DNA from: Methylobacterium persicinum
GTDB lineage: Bacteria > Pseudomonadota > Alphaproteobacteria > Rhizobiales > Beijerinckiaceae
Length of the DNA: 64,000 nt
Reading direction: 5' to 3'
Assembly (NCBI RefSeq): GCF_022179525.1
Contig: NZ_BPQX01000007.1
Location: forward strand, 62,001-126,000
Part shown: piece by piece, positions 37,272 through 45,555 of the stretch
How positions within the stretch are numbered: the first letter of the stretch is position 1
Layout: each line of letters starts with the position of its first letter
Made by a program: the position numbers and the translations under genes
The notes under the pieces: model-generated
What the model was told of the DNA's origin: nothing
What the model saw: the letters and a program-made list of their open reading frames with translations, nothing else
Databases searched by the model: none

Positions 37272-38468
37272 GTGACCACTTTCTCGACAAGACTGTCCGT
37301 CGGCCTTGCCGCCCTGCTGCTCAGCACCTCCGTCTATGCCCAGGGCATGGGCGGCGAACGCGAGCCTGCCGGCGCCGGACAGGGGCGCCCCGAGGCGGGG
37401 ATGAAGGCCGAAGGCGGTGCGAAGGCGGGCGGGATGTCCGGCTCGCAAACCCGGGCGGATCGCGATGCCGGCGGCCGGATGGGCCAGGATCGCAACGGCC
37501 AGGATCGCAACGGCCAGGATCGCATGGGCCAGCAGCGCATGGGCCAGGACCGGGCCGGGCGTGAGCGCGCCAAGGCGGATCGTTCGGCCGGCGGCGACCG
37601 CAACGCCCGGGACAACGACCGCATGGCGCGCAACGGCGCCGAGCGCATGGGTCGGGACCGCCACGATGGCGACCGGGCCGAGACCCGCGGCGAAGTCCAC
37701 GGCGGACGCGGGCATCTCGATGGCCGGAGCGCCCGCTTCGAGGGCGGTTTCCGCCGCGAGGGACGCTTCGTGTTCATCGGCGGTCAGCGGGTCGTCTACG
37801 GCTCCCCCGAATACCGCCGGCTCATCGTGGCCGAACGCGGCCCACGGGTGCGCTACGTGACCATTCGCGGCGAGCGGGTCGTCTACGGGTCCCCGGAGTA
37901 TCGCCGCCTCGTCAGCGTCCGCGAGAGCGGCCCGCGGGTGCGCTACGTGACCATCCGCGGCCAGCGGGTGCTCTACGGGTCCCCCGAGTACCGCCGCCTC
38001 GTCAGCATCCGTGAGACCGGTCCGAGCGAGCGCTGGGTGGTGATCCGCGGCCAGCGCGTTCGCTACGGCTCGGTCGAGTATCGCCGGCTCTCGGGTGGCG
38101 GTGTCGTGGGGGCGAGCTTCCGCGGCGAGACCCGCGCCAGCGCCGGCTTCCATGAGGGTCGCGACCACGTGCGTGACGGCCTTCAGGCCCGGGGTGAGAA
38201 TCGAGGCGACCTGAAGCGCGACGCCAAGAACGGCATGAAGAACGACATGAAGGGCAACATGCGCGACGACGGTGCGCGCAACGCCGGGATGCGCGGCGAC
38301 GCCGACCGGAGCAACATGCGCAACGTGTCGGATCGCAACGAGCGGCAGGGCGGCATGCAGACCGGCGGCGCCCGTGGTGGCGAAGGCGCCGAGATGAAAG
38401 GCGGCATGAAGGCTGGCGGCGGCATGCAGGGTGGCGGCCGCGGGGGCGCCGGCCAGCAGGGTCGGTAA
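37272..38468 (+). CDS. Exported low-complexity protein with four 30-residue repeats
   Basis: The 398-aa protein has a signal peptide (TRLSVGLAALLLSTSVYA) and a mature part rich in Gly, Arg, Met and Asp. Residues 60-90 contain the short motif QDRNG/QDRMG several times. At about 165-273 there are four tandem units of 29-30 residues with the core RGQRVxYGSPEYRRL, at nt 37764, 37851, 37941 and 38031. The last ~120 residues are again Met/Gly/Arg-rich (MKNDMKGNMRDDG type). GTG 37272 lies six bases after GGAGG. Function unknown; the spacing suggests a solenoid or fibrous surface protein. Confidence 0.75.
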   Translation: MTTFSTRLSVGLAALLLSTSVYAQGMGGEREPAGAGQGRPEAGMKAEGGAKAGGMSGSQTRADRDAGGRMGQDRNGQDRNGQDRMGQQRMGQDRAGRERAKADRSAGGDRNARDNDRMARNGAERMGRDRHDGDRAETRGEVHGGRGHLDGRSARFEGGFRREGRFVFIGGQRVVYGSPEYRRLIVAERGPRVRYVTIRGERVVYGSPEYRRLVSVRESGPRVRYVTIRGQRVLYGSPEYRRLVSIRETGPSERWVVIRGQRVRYGSVEYRRLSGGGVVGASFRGETRASAGFHEGRDHVRDGLQARGENRGDLKRDAKNGMKNDMKGNMRDDGARNAGMRGDADRSNMRNVSDRNERQGGMQTGGARGGEGAEMKGGMKAGGGMQGGGRGGAGQQGR

Positions 38469-38482
38469 GTCTCAAGGCTCAG

Positions 38483-38512
38483 CGGGGTCGGGCCGGTGCC
38501 CGACCCCGTTTC
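38483..38512 (+). terminator. Terminator after the repeat protein
   Basis: Perfect 11-bp stem CGGGGTCGGGC / GCCCGACCCCG with CGGT loop, then GTTTC. It starts 15 bases after the stop. Confidence 0.75.
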
Positions 38513-38560
38513 ATGTTTGGGACTGGCGCATTGTCGGGAAGCGTTGGATCGCGTCCTCTC

Positions 38561-38651
38561 CGTCTTTGCGAGCAGAGCGCAGCAATCCAGGGCTGCGGGA
38601 CCTCTCAGGATGTGGCGGATCCCCGGGTTGCTTCGCTTCGCTCGCAATGAC
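38561..38651. repeat. Palindromic repeat, family 2 (copy d)
   Basis: CGTCTTTGCGAGCAGAGCGC...CAATCCAGG and GGGTTGCTTCGCTTCGCTCG...AATGACC with a family 1-like CTCTCAGGATG in the middle. It occupies much of the 309-bp gap before the convergent speG; the remaining ~120 bases show an AT-rich stretch but no gene. Confidence 0.85.
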
Positions 38652-38777
38652 CGTGGAGGAGGTGATCCAAGGATAACAGAAAACAATCTAAACTGTTGTT
38701 TTCCGTATTTTCTGACGCCGAACCGGTGTCCACTTCGGCGGACAATGCTTGAGGCCCCGCGTCCCTCGTCGGCGCCG

Positions 38778-39344
38778 TTACGCCTTGAGCACGGGCTCGG
38801 CGATGTCGCCTCCGCCCCGGGCGGCGAGGTAGTCCGGCTGGAACAGGCACATCCGCACCGCGTCCCGGTAGCGGCCGTTCATGAAGAACTCGTCCTTCAG
38901 CACGCCTTCGGGCACGAACCCGCACTGTTCGTAGATCCGCACCGCCCGCCGGTTCTCCCGATCCACGTGCAGATACAGCTTGTGAATGTTGAGGACGCTG
39001 AACGCGTAATCCATCACGATCTTCGTCGAGCGCCACGCATAGCCCCGGCCCTGGTAGGACGGGTGGATGGCGATCTGGAACTCGCAGCGGCGGTGGAGGT
39101 GGTTGATCTCCACCAGCTCGATCAGCCCCGCGGGCTCGCCGTCCGGGGCGGCGACGATGAAGCGCCGCTCGGTCTGGTTGTGAATATTGCGCTCGTAGAG
39201 CTGCTGAAGTTCGGCGAAGGACTCGTAGGCCTCCTCGAACCAGTAGCGCATGATGCTGTCGTTGTTGTTGAGCTGGTGGACGAAGCGCAGGTCTTCGCGC
39301 TCCAGGGGCCGCAGCTTCACATGCTCGGAGATCCTGAGGTTCAT
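38778..39344 (-). CDS. speG: Spermidine N1-acetyltransferase-like GNAT enzyme
   Basis: This 188-aa GNAT closely follows SpeG, which acetylates spermidine and spermine using acetyl-CoA and protects against polyamine toxicity. Matching stretches are VKLRPLEREDLRFVHQL near residue 10, MRYWFEEAYESFAELQ, ERRFIVAAPDGEPAG, IELVEINHLHRRCEFQI, and the acetyl-CoA loop YQGRGYAW. The ATG overlaps the argE stop (ATGA), so it is translated with argE. GGAG lies eight bases upstream. Confidence 0.92.
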   Translation of the reverse strand: MNLRISEHVKLRPLEREDLRFVHQLNNNDSIMRYWFEEAYESFAELQQLYERNIHNQTERRFIVAAPDGEPAGLIELVEINHLHRRCEFQIAIHPSYQGRGYAWRSTKIVMDYAFSVLNIHKLYLHVDRENRRAVRIYEQCGFVPEGVLKDEFFMNGRYRDAVRMCLFQPDYLAARGGGDIAEPVLKA

Positions 39345-40510
39345 GCCGCACACTCCGCGATCAGGCGGCGGACAAACCGTTCTCCGTCCGCGAGGGCATC
39401 CAGGGTGATGAACTCGTCCGGCTGGTGGGCCTGGGCGATGTCGCCGGGCCCGCAGACGATGGTCGGGATCCCCGCCTCTTGGAAGCGGCCCGCTTCGGTG
39501 GCGTAGGGCATCGCGACGGTCCGGTTGCGCCCGGCGAGCCGCAGGGCGAGGCGCTCGGCGTCCGAACCGGGCTCGGGGGCAAGGCCCGGGATGGCCACCT
39601 CTTCCAGGGTGTCGATGCGGCCGAACTCACCGTAGCGGTTGAGGCGCCGCGCGGTCACCTCGGCCACGGCGGCCCCGAAGAGGGCCGGAATTTCCCGGGG
39701 GTCGAGGTCCGGCAGGCCCCGGTATTCCCAGTGGAAGTGGCATTCCCGGGCGAGGATGTTGCGCGCCGTCCCGCCCTGGATGGTGCCGACATGGATCGTC
39801 GTGGCCGGCGGATCGAACCGGCCGGAGGCGTCGCCGCGCTCGATCATCATGTCGGCGATGCGGTTCAGGGCGGCGACGAGATCGCAGGCGGCGGAGACGG
39901 CGTTGGCGCCGAGTTCGGGCCGGGAGGAATGCGCCTCCCGCCCGTGGACGGTCGTCAGGCAGGTGACGATGCTCTTATGGGCGTCCGCCACGTCGAGGCC
40001 GGTCGGCTCGCCGACGATGCAGGCGGAGGGGCGGGGCAGGTCCTCGCCGAACCGGGCGATCGCGTCCATCGAGCCGAGACAGGTGGTCTCCTCGTCGTAC
40101 GAAAGGAGCAGATGGATCGGCCGGGTGAGCCCGGCGGCGAGCATGTCGGGCACCAGGGCGAGGGCGGTGGCGCAGAAGCCCTTCATGTCGACGGCCCCGC
40201 GCCCGTAGGCCCGGCCGCCCTCGACGCGCAGGGTGAAGGGATCGGAGGTCCAGGGCTGGCCCGCCACGGGCACCACGTCGGTATGGCCGGATAGCACGAC
40301 GCCCCCGTCCCGGGCCGGCCCGAGGGTCGCGAACACGGCGGCCTTCCGGCCGCTCGCATCGGGGAAGCGCCGGTAGGTCACGCCCCAGCCGTCGAGATAG
40401 GCGCAGACCGCATCGATCAGCGCGATGTTGGGCTTGTCGCTCTCGGTGTCGAACCCGACGAGGCGGGCGAGCATCTCGAGCGGGGACAACCGCTCGCCGT
40501 TCACAGGCAT
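39341..40510 (-). CDS. argE: Acetylornithine deacetylase
   Basis: This zinc peptidase of the M20 family, 389 aa, removes the acetyl group from N-acetylornithine in arginine synthesis. Metal and catalytic motifs are SGHTDVVPV, GRGAVDMKGF and SYDEETTCLGS. The lid domain lies around residues 180-290. GGAGG immediately before the ATG at 40510 defines the start. It is the first gene of a unit with speG; arginine-derived ornithine is the precursor of polyamines that SpeG acetylates, a sensible metabolic pairing. Confidence 0.93.
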   Translation of the reverse strand: MPVNGERLSPLEMLARLVGFDTESDKPNIALIDAVCAYLDGWGVTYRRFPDASGRKAAVFATLGPARDGGVVLSGHTDVVPVAGQPWTSDPFTLRVEGGRAYGRGAVDMKGFCATALALVPDMLAAGLTRPIHLLLSYDEETTCLGSMDAIARFGEDLPRPSACIVGEPTGLDVADAHKSIVTCLTTVHGREAHSSRPELGANAVSAACDLVAALNRIADMMIERGDASGRFDPPATTIHVGTIQGGTARNILARECHFHWEYRGLPDLDPREIPALFGAAVAEVTARRLNRYGEFGRIDTLEEVAIPGLAPEPGSDAERLALRLAGRNRTVAMPYATEAGRFQEAGIPTIVCGPGDIAQAHQPDEFITLDALADGERFVRRLIAECAA

Positions 40511-40565
40511 GATCCCTCCGGGGCACGCCCGGCTCCCGCGCTTCCCGACGGTGGCGAGGCCGCCT

Positions 40566-40958
40566 TCAGTGAAGGCTGCGCCGCACGTGCGGGCTGTCGA
40601 GGGAGAAGGCGGGGATCTCGGCCTCGAAGCTCTCACCGGCCACGGTCGCCATCGTGTAGCTGCCGGCCATGAGCCCGTCGGGAGTCGTGAGCGGGCAGCC
40701 GCTGGTGTAGCAGAAGGATTCGCCGGGCTCCAGAACCGGTTGCTTGCCGACGACGCCGATGCCCCGCACCTCCTGGCAGGAGCCGCGGCCGTCGATGATG
40801 CGCCAGTGGCGCGACCGGAGCTGCACCTGCTCCTCGCCATTGTTCACGATCTCGACCGTGTAGGCGAAGAAGTAGCGGCTCTCGTTCGGCGAGGACTCCT
40901 CCTCGACGAAGCGCGGCTGCACCGTCACGCTGATTCCGCGCGTCTCGGCCTTGTACAT
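40566..40958 (-). CDS. apaG: ApaG protein
   Basis: This 130-aa single-domain protein with an immunoglobulin-like beta fold has the family segments [41 protein letters not shown] and [13 protein letters not shown]. ApaG is linked to Ap4A metabolism in enterobacteria; its biochemical role is unsettled. AGGGG precedes the ATG at 40958. It points the same way as argE across a 55-bp gap. Confidence 0.95.
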   Translation of the reverse strand: MYKAETRGISVTVQPRFVEEESSPNESRYFFAYTVEIVNNGEEQVQLRSRHWRIIDGRGSCQEVRGIGVVGKQPVLEPGESFCYTSGCPLTTPDGLMAGSYTMATVAGESFEAEIPAFSLDSPHVRRSLH

Positions 40959-41185
40959 TGCCCCTAATGGCCCCCGAAGACTGTGCGATTCGACGGGCTC
41001 GGCCTCGGCCGCACCGCATTGCAAGGTGGTAGTTCCCAGGGGAATCGCCGTCAATTGCGGCGGATTACGTCGCACCGTAGCATGAGGTCCGGCCGCCCCG
41101 GGAAGCTGTGCCATTAAACCGGTCTTAGGTGCCGGTGGCGGACAAGGGATCGCGCGGATCTCCACCGCGTGGCGGGAGCGCGGTG

Positions 41186-42292
41186 ATGCGGGCCGAGACG
41201 ACGGTGAAGGCGGGGGCACGGGACGGGATCCTGCCGGCGCAGGCGATCGCCACCCTGGCCCAGGCCGGAGGCATCTGCCCCGCCACGCCCTTCGCGGCGG
41301 ACCAGATCCAGCCCGCGAGCCTCGACCTCCGCCTCGGCGCCCGGGCCTACCGGGTTCGCACCAGCTTCCTGCCCGGCGCCTCCCGGACGGTCGATGCCTG
41401 CGTCGACCACCTGTCCTTCCATGCCATCGACCTCCGGCCGGGTGCTGTGCTGGAAACGGGCTGCGTCTACATCGCGGAATTGCAGGAGACCCTTGCGCTG
41501 CCCGCGGACCTCGCGGCCAGCGCCAACCCGAAAAGCTCCACCGGCCGCATCGACGTGTTCACCCGGGTCATCACCGACCGGGCCGAGGCGTTCGATCAGG
41601 TCGAGGCCGGTTACGCCGGCCCGCTCTATGCGGAAATCTCACCGCGGACCTTCCCCGTCCTGGTGCGGACGGGTTCGCGCCTGTCGCAGATCCGCTTCCG
41701 CCGGGGCCAGCCGCGGCTCGGCGAAGCGGAGCTGGCCGCCCTGCATGCCCGCACCCCCCTGGTGAACGTGGCCGCGCCCTCGCTCCTGGGCGGGGTGGCG
41801 GTCTCCGTCGATCTCTCGGGCTTCGACGGGCTGATCGGCTACCGGGCCAAGCGCCATACCGGCCTCGTGGACGTCGATGCGCCCGGCCGCCACGCCGTCG
41901 ATGCCTTCTGGGAGCGCCTCCCCTCCGACGGCAGCGCCAGCCTGATCCTCGATCCCGGCCAGTTCTACATCCTCGCCTCGAAGGAGGCGGTTCAGGTGCC
42001 TCCGGACCACGCCGCCGAGATGGTGCCCTTCGATCCCCTGGTGGGGGAGTTCCGGGTGCATTACGCGGGCTTCTTCGACCCCGGCTTCGGCCACGCCGCG
42101 GCGGGGGGGACCGGCGCCCGTGCGGTGCTGGAGGTGCGCTCCCGGGACGTGCCGTTCCTGCTGGAGGACGGCCAGATCGTCGGTCGCCTCGTGTACGAGC
42201 GCCTGAGCGAAGAGCCGTCGACCCTCTACGGCGCCGGGGCCGGCTCGAACTATCAGGCTCAGGGCCTGAAGTTGTCCAAGCACTTCGTCTGA
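41186..42292 (+). CDS. dcd: 2'-deoxycytidine 5'-triphosphate deaminase, double-domain form
   Basis: This 368-aa enzyme deaminates dCTP to dUTP. Unlike E. coli Dcd (~193 aa) it holds two dUTPase-type domains: residues ~10-185 with [11 protein letters not shown]-type loop ([18 protein letters not shown]) and residues ~200-368 with FFDPGFG and the ending [16 protein letters not shown]. This double form is known in alphaproteobacteria. Gly-rich loop around [16 protein letters not shown] 41186 follows GGGAG by seven bases; GTG 41183 is adjacent. Confidence 0.88.
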   Translation: MRAETTVKAGARDGILPAQAIATLAQAGGICPATPFAADQIQPASLDLRLGARAYRVRTSFLPGASRTVDACVDHLSFHAIDLRPGAVLETGCVYIAELQETLALPADLAASANPKSSTGRIDVFTRVITDRAEAFDQVEAGYAGPLYAEISPRTFPVLVRTGSRLSQIRFRRGQPRLGEAELAALHARTPLVNVAAPSLLGGVAVSVDLSGFDGLIGYRAKRHTGLVDVDAPGRHAVDAFWERLPSDGSASLILDPGQFYILASKEAVQVPPDHAAEMVPFDPLVGEFRVHYAGFFDPGFGHAAAGGTGARAVLEVRSRDVPFLLEDGQIVGRLVYERLSEEPSTLYGAGAGSNYQAQGLKLSKHFV

Positions 42293-42320
42293 CGGGAGCG
42301 AGTCCGGCTTCGGTTTCAAC

Positions 42321-42349
42321 GGGATTGCTTGGCTTCGCTCGCAACGACG
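42321..42349. repeat. Family 2 repeat, right half only
   Basis: GGGATTGCTTGGCTTCGCTCGCAACGAC matches the right arm of the 90-bp palindrome; the left arm is absent. It separates the convergent dcd and HD-GYP genes. Confidence 0.7.
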
Positions 42350-42363
42350 GCAGCGGATGCCGA

Positions 42364-43434
42364 CTAAGCCTGCGCGACGGCCTGCTCGAAGGAGCGGACG
42401 AGGGCCATGTCCAGTTTGCTTTCCATGCTGCGCAGGACGCGGAACGCCTCCGGGAGCGGCATCGGGGCCCGGTAAGGGCGGCGCTCGGCCAGCGCCGCGT
42501 AGATATCGCAGACAGTGATCATGCGGACGATGTCGGGGATCGCGTCGCCGGACAAGCGGTCCGGGTAGCCGGTCCCGTCGAGCATCTCGTGGTGGTGCCG
42601 GACCACGGCCAGGATCGAATCGTCGAAGCCGCCGGCCTCGATCAGGATCGCGTGGCCGAGGGCCGCGTGGGTCCGCATCACGGCCTTCTCGGCCGGGTCG
42701 AGGGGCCCGGCCTTGTTGAGGATCTCCAGGGGAATGCGGGCCTTGCCAACGTCGTGGACCAGGGCGGCCCGGACGAGGTGCTCCCGGTCCCTCAGGCTGA
42801 AGCCGAGGCCGATGGCGAAGGTCGCCGCCAAGCCTGCGACGAGCAGGCAGTGCTGGTAGGTGGCGTCGTCGTAGGCGCGCACGGTATCGAGCCACGCCCC
42901 CAGCCCTGCCTCGCCGACGGCGCCGAGGATCGGGTCGAGGCCGTGATCCACCAGCATCGGATCGACGGTGCCCGTGAGCCTCGCCGCATCGAGGAGCCCG
43001 GCAAGCACCGCCCCGGCCTTGTCGGCGGCCTGGGCGATCCCCGTCCCCCCGGTACCCCTGGGCGGGCGGATCGTCGGCGTGGTGGGGTTGGTGAGGCGGA
43101 TCCGCATGGCCTGCGCCACCGCCCCAGCCTCCGCATCGGGGGGCAGGCACAGGTCCGCACCGAGGCTGCGAGCGGTGGCGAGGCTGCGCTCGCCCATGTC
43201 CCGCATCAGGAACAGCCGCGGCAGGCGCGGGACCTCCGCGATCAGGGCGCGCAGGCCACGCAGGAGCGTGGGGTGGAGCAGGTTGAGATCGGCCACGAAC
43301 CCGATGCAATCCCCCGCCGGCACCACCACGGCCGCATCCCGCAGGTGGCAGGGGGCGACGGCGCCGAGCGCCTGCACGAGGTCCTGGCGCTGCTCCGGGC
43401 GGTCGGTGAACAGGACGAGCGTGCCCGGCTGCAT
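42364..43434 (-). CDS. HD-GYP domain phosphodiesterase
   Basis: This 356-aa protein has an N-terminal receiver-like or unknown domain (residues ~1-130) and an HD-GYP domain at ~195-355 likely to hydrolyse cyclic di-GMP. The catalytic motifs are intact: HDVGK with ARIP, and HHEMLDGTGYP. The N-terminal part has the overall alpha/beta character of a receiver (VLFTDRPEQRQDLVQAL, VVPAGDCIGFVADL) without an obvious phospho-Asp. ATG 43434 chosen; a GTG at 43506 is in frame. Terminal gene of the minus-strand cluster, 128 bp after pgl. Confidence 0.85.
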   Translation of the reverse strand: MQPGTLVLFTDRPEQRQDLVQALGAVAPCHLRDAAVVVPAGDCIGFVADLNLLHPTLLRGLRALIAEVPRLPRLFLMRDMGERSLATARSLGADLCLPPDAEAGAVAQAMRIRLTNPTTPTIRPPRGTGGTGIAQAADKAGAVLAGLLDAARLTGTVDPMLVDHGLDPILGAVGEAGLGAWLDTVRAYDDATYQHCLLVAGLAATFAIGLGFSLRDREHLVRAALVHDVGKARIPLEILNKAGPLDPAEKAVMRTHAALGHAILIEAGGFDDSILAVVRHHHEMLDGTGYPDRLSGDAIPDIVRMITVCDIYAALAERRPYRAPMPLPEAFRVLRSMESKLDMALVRSFEQAVAQA

Positions 43435-43562
43435 CGGTCTCTTCGGGGTCGGCCTGACGACGGACGCACGCAGCCGACGGCCGGGCCTGCCTCGCGGAGT
43501 GGTCACGCTACCAGCCCGAGCTTGACGGAGTGTAACGGCAGGGGATCAGGGGGATGCGTCGG

Positions 43563-44288
43563 CTACCCCGCCGCCGCCTCGTCCAGCAGCCAAGCGACCT
43601 GCGGTCCCTTTACCCGGCCGGCGGGGAGATCCTCACCGGCGGCGAGGCGGGCGAGCGGGGCGCGCTTGCCCTCGCCGGTGACGAGGAACAACACGTGCCG
43701 GGCCGAAGTCAGGGCTGGCACGGTCAGGCTGATCCGCGGCACGAAGGGGGCGAGGCCCGCCTCCGGCACCGGGGCGACGAGGGCGCCGGTCTCCTGAGCG
43801 GCGGGCTTGCCGGGGAACAGGGAGGCGGTGTGGCCATCCTCCCCGAGGCCGAGCAGCACGAGGTCGAAGAGCGGCCGGGCCGGATCGAGGCTATCGGCGT
43901 CGTAGAAGTCGAGGAGGGTGCGCGCGTAGGCCCGCGCGCCGGCCTCAGCGCCCTCGTCCGAGGGGATGAAGTGCAGATGGGTCGGCGGAATCGCGCTGCC
44001 GTGGCCGAACGCCTCGCGGACCATGCGGACGTTGCTGCGCTCGTCGTCCCACGGCACAGCCCGGTCGTCACCGAAGAACCAGTGTATCTTCGGCCAGGGC
44101 ACCCGCGCGGCGTAGTCGGGGCCGGCGAGGAGGGCATAGAGGCGCTTGGGCGTTGAGCCGCCGGAGAGGCAGACCGCCATCCGCTCACCGTCCGCCTCGC
44201 CGCAGGCGGCGATCAGCCGTTCGGCCGCCTCCCGGGCTACCGCCTCGGCATCGGGGAGGACGTGCGTTCCGGGCGGCAGACTCACCAT
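43563..44288 (-). CDS. pgl: 6-phosphogluconolactonase
   Basis: Second step of the oxidative pentose phosphate pathway: hydrolyses 6-phosphogluconolactone. The 241-aa protein has the N-terminal LSGGSTPKRLY sugar-binding loop, HWFFGDDRAVP, and the GLGEDGHTASLFPG signature. GAGGA before the ATG at 44288; it starts seven bases after the gnd stop, so the two genes form one unit. Confidence 0.95.
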   Translation of the reverse strand: MVSLPPGTHVLPDAEAVAREAAERLIAACGEADGERMAVCLSGGSTPKRLYALLAGPDYAARVPWPKIHWFFGDDRAVPWDDERSNVRMVREAFGHGSAIPPTHLHFIPSDEGAEAGARAYARTLLDFYDADSLDPARPLFDLVLLGLGEDGHTASLFPGKPAAQETGALVAPVPEAGLAPFVPRISLTVPALTSARHVLFLVTGEGKRAPLARLAAGEDLPAGRVKGPQVAWLLDEAAAG

Positions 44289-44295
44289 GCTGTCC

Positions 44296-45276
44296 TCATG
44301 ACTTCTTCGGTTCCTGGTGGCCGCCGAACCCCTTGCGCATCGCGGACAGGAGCTTGTCGCCGTAGGAGGCATCCTCCCGTGAGCGAAAGCGGCGGTAGAG
44401 GGCGGCCGACAGGACGGTGGCCGGCACGGCCTGTTCCACGGCGGCGTTGATGGTCCAGCGGCCCTCGCCCGAATCCTCGACCCAGCCGGAGAAATCCGCG
44501 AGATCCTCGTCGCCCGCGAGCGCCTGGGCGGTGAGGTCGAGGAGCCAGGATGAGACTACGCTGCCCCGCCGCCAGACCTCGGCGATGTCGCCGAGGTTCA
44601 GGTCGAAGCGCCGCTCCGGCGGGAGATTTTCCGAATCCGCGTGGCGGAGGATGTCGAACCCTTCCGCATAGGCCTGCATCAGCCCGTACTCGATGCCGTT
44701 ATGGACCATCTTGACGTAGTGGCCCGCCCCGGTCGGCCCGGCATGGATGTAGCCGTGCTCGGCCCGGGGGTCGCGGCCCTCCCGGCCCGGGGTGCGGGGC
44801 ACGTCGCCGACGCCGGGCGCCAGGGTAGCGAAGATCGGGTCGAGGCGGTCGACGGCCTCCTTGTCGCCGCCGATCATCATGCAATAGCCGCGCTCCAGGC
44901 CCCAGACGCCGCCGGACGTGCCGACATCGACGTAGTGAATGCCCTTTTCCTTCAGGGCGAGGCCCCGGCGGACGTCGTCGCCGTAGAAGGAGTTGCCGCC
45001 GTCGATGATGCAGTCGTCGGATTGCATCAGGTGGCCCAGCGTCTGCACCGTCTCCTCGGTGATCGGCCCGGCCGGCAGCATCACCCAGGCGGTGCGGGGG
45101 AGTTCGAGCTTCGAGACAAGATCCTCAAGGCTCGCTGCGCCGACGGCTCCCTCCTTCACCAGGGCCTCGACGGCTTCCGTGTTCCTGTCGAACACCACCG
45201 CCGTGTGCCCGTCCCGCAGCAGGCGCCGGACGATATTGCCGCCCATCCGGCCGAGGCCGATCATGCCGAGTTGCAT
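44296..45276 (-). CDS. gnd: 6-phosphogluconate dehydrogenase (decarboxylating), short NAD-type
   Basis: This enzyme converts 6-phosphogluconate to ribulose 5-phosphate. At 326 aa it is the short class (about 300-330 aa), often NAD-dependent, unlike the 470-aa NADP enzymes. N-terminal nucleotide fold GLGRMGGN, substrate motifs [11 protein letters not shown] and [19 protein letters not shown] with the catalytic Lys. The cofactor cannot be fixed by eye. The family 1 repeat lies between it and the upstream tal-pgi gene. Confidence 0.92.
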   Translation of the reverse strand: MQLGMIGLGRMGGNIVRRLLRDGHTAVVFDRNTEAVEALVKEGAVGAASLEDLVSKLELPRTAWVMLPAGPITEETVQTLGHLMQSDDCIIDGGNSFYGDDVRRGLALKEKGIHYVDVGTSGGVWGLERGYCMMIGGDKEAVDRLDPIFATLAPGVGDVPRTPGREGRDPRAEHGYIHAGPTGAGHYVKMVHNGIEYGLMQAYAEGFDILRHADSENLPPERRFDLNLGDIAEVWRRGSVVSSWLLDLTAQALAGDEDLADFSGWVEDSGEGRWTINAAVEQAVPATVLSAALYRRFRSREDASYGDKLLSAMRKGFGGHQEPKKS

Positions 45277-45340
45277 CGTGTTGGCCTCCGAACTGTATCC
45301 CCCCTCAAGGGAGATCGTTGCGAAATTGATCCAACTCTCG

Positions 45341-45483
45341 TCCTCATCCTGAGGCGCCTGCGTCAGCAGGCCTCGAAGGAGGGCTCCAGAAAGCTCCACG
45401 ATCCCTGGAGCCCTCCTTCGAGGCTGCTTTGCAGCACCTCAGGATGAGGCTTCGAGGCTGCTTTGCAGCACCTCAGGATGAGG
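45341..45483. repeat. Family 1 repeat with tandem 34-bp duplication
   Basis: A complete copy whose right arm is duplicated: the 34-base unit beginning CTTCGAGGCTGC occurs at 45416-45449 and again, identically, at 45450-45483. It lies in the 279-bp gap between tal-pgi and gnd on the transcribed strand. Confidence 0.95.
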
Positions 45484-45555
45484 TGGCAGGCGGGATCGGC
45501 CGCCGGCCACCGACTTGTCCGCCAATCACCCCCGGGGGAGGCCTCCGGCCGAGCG

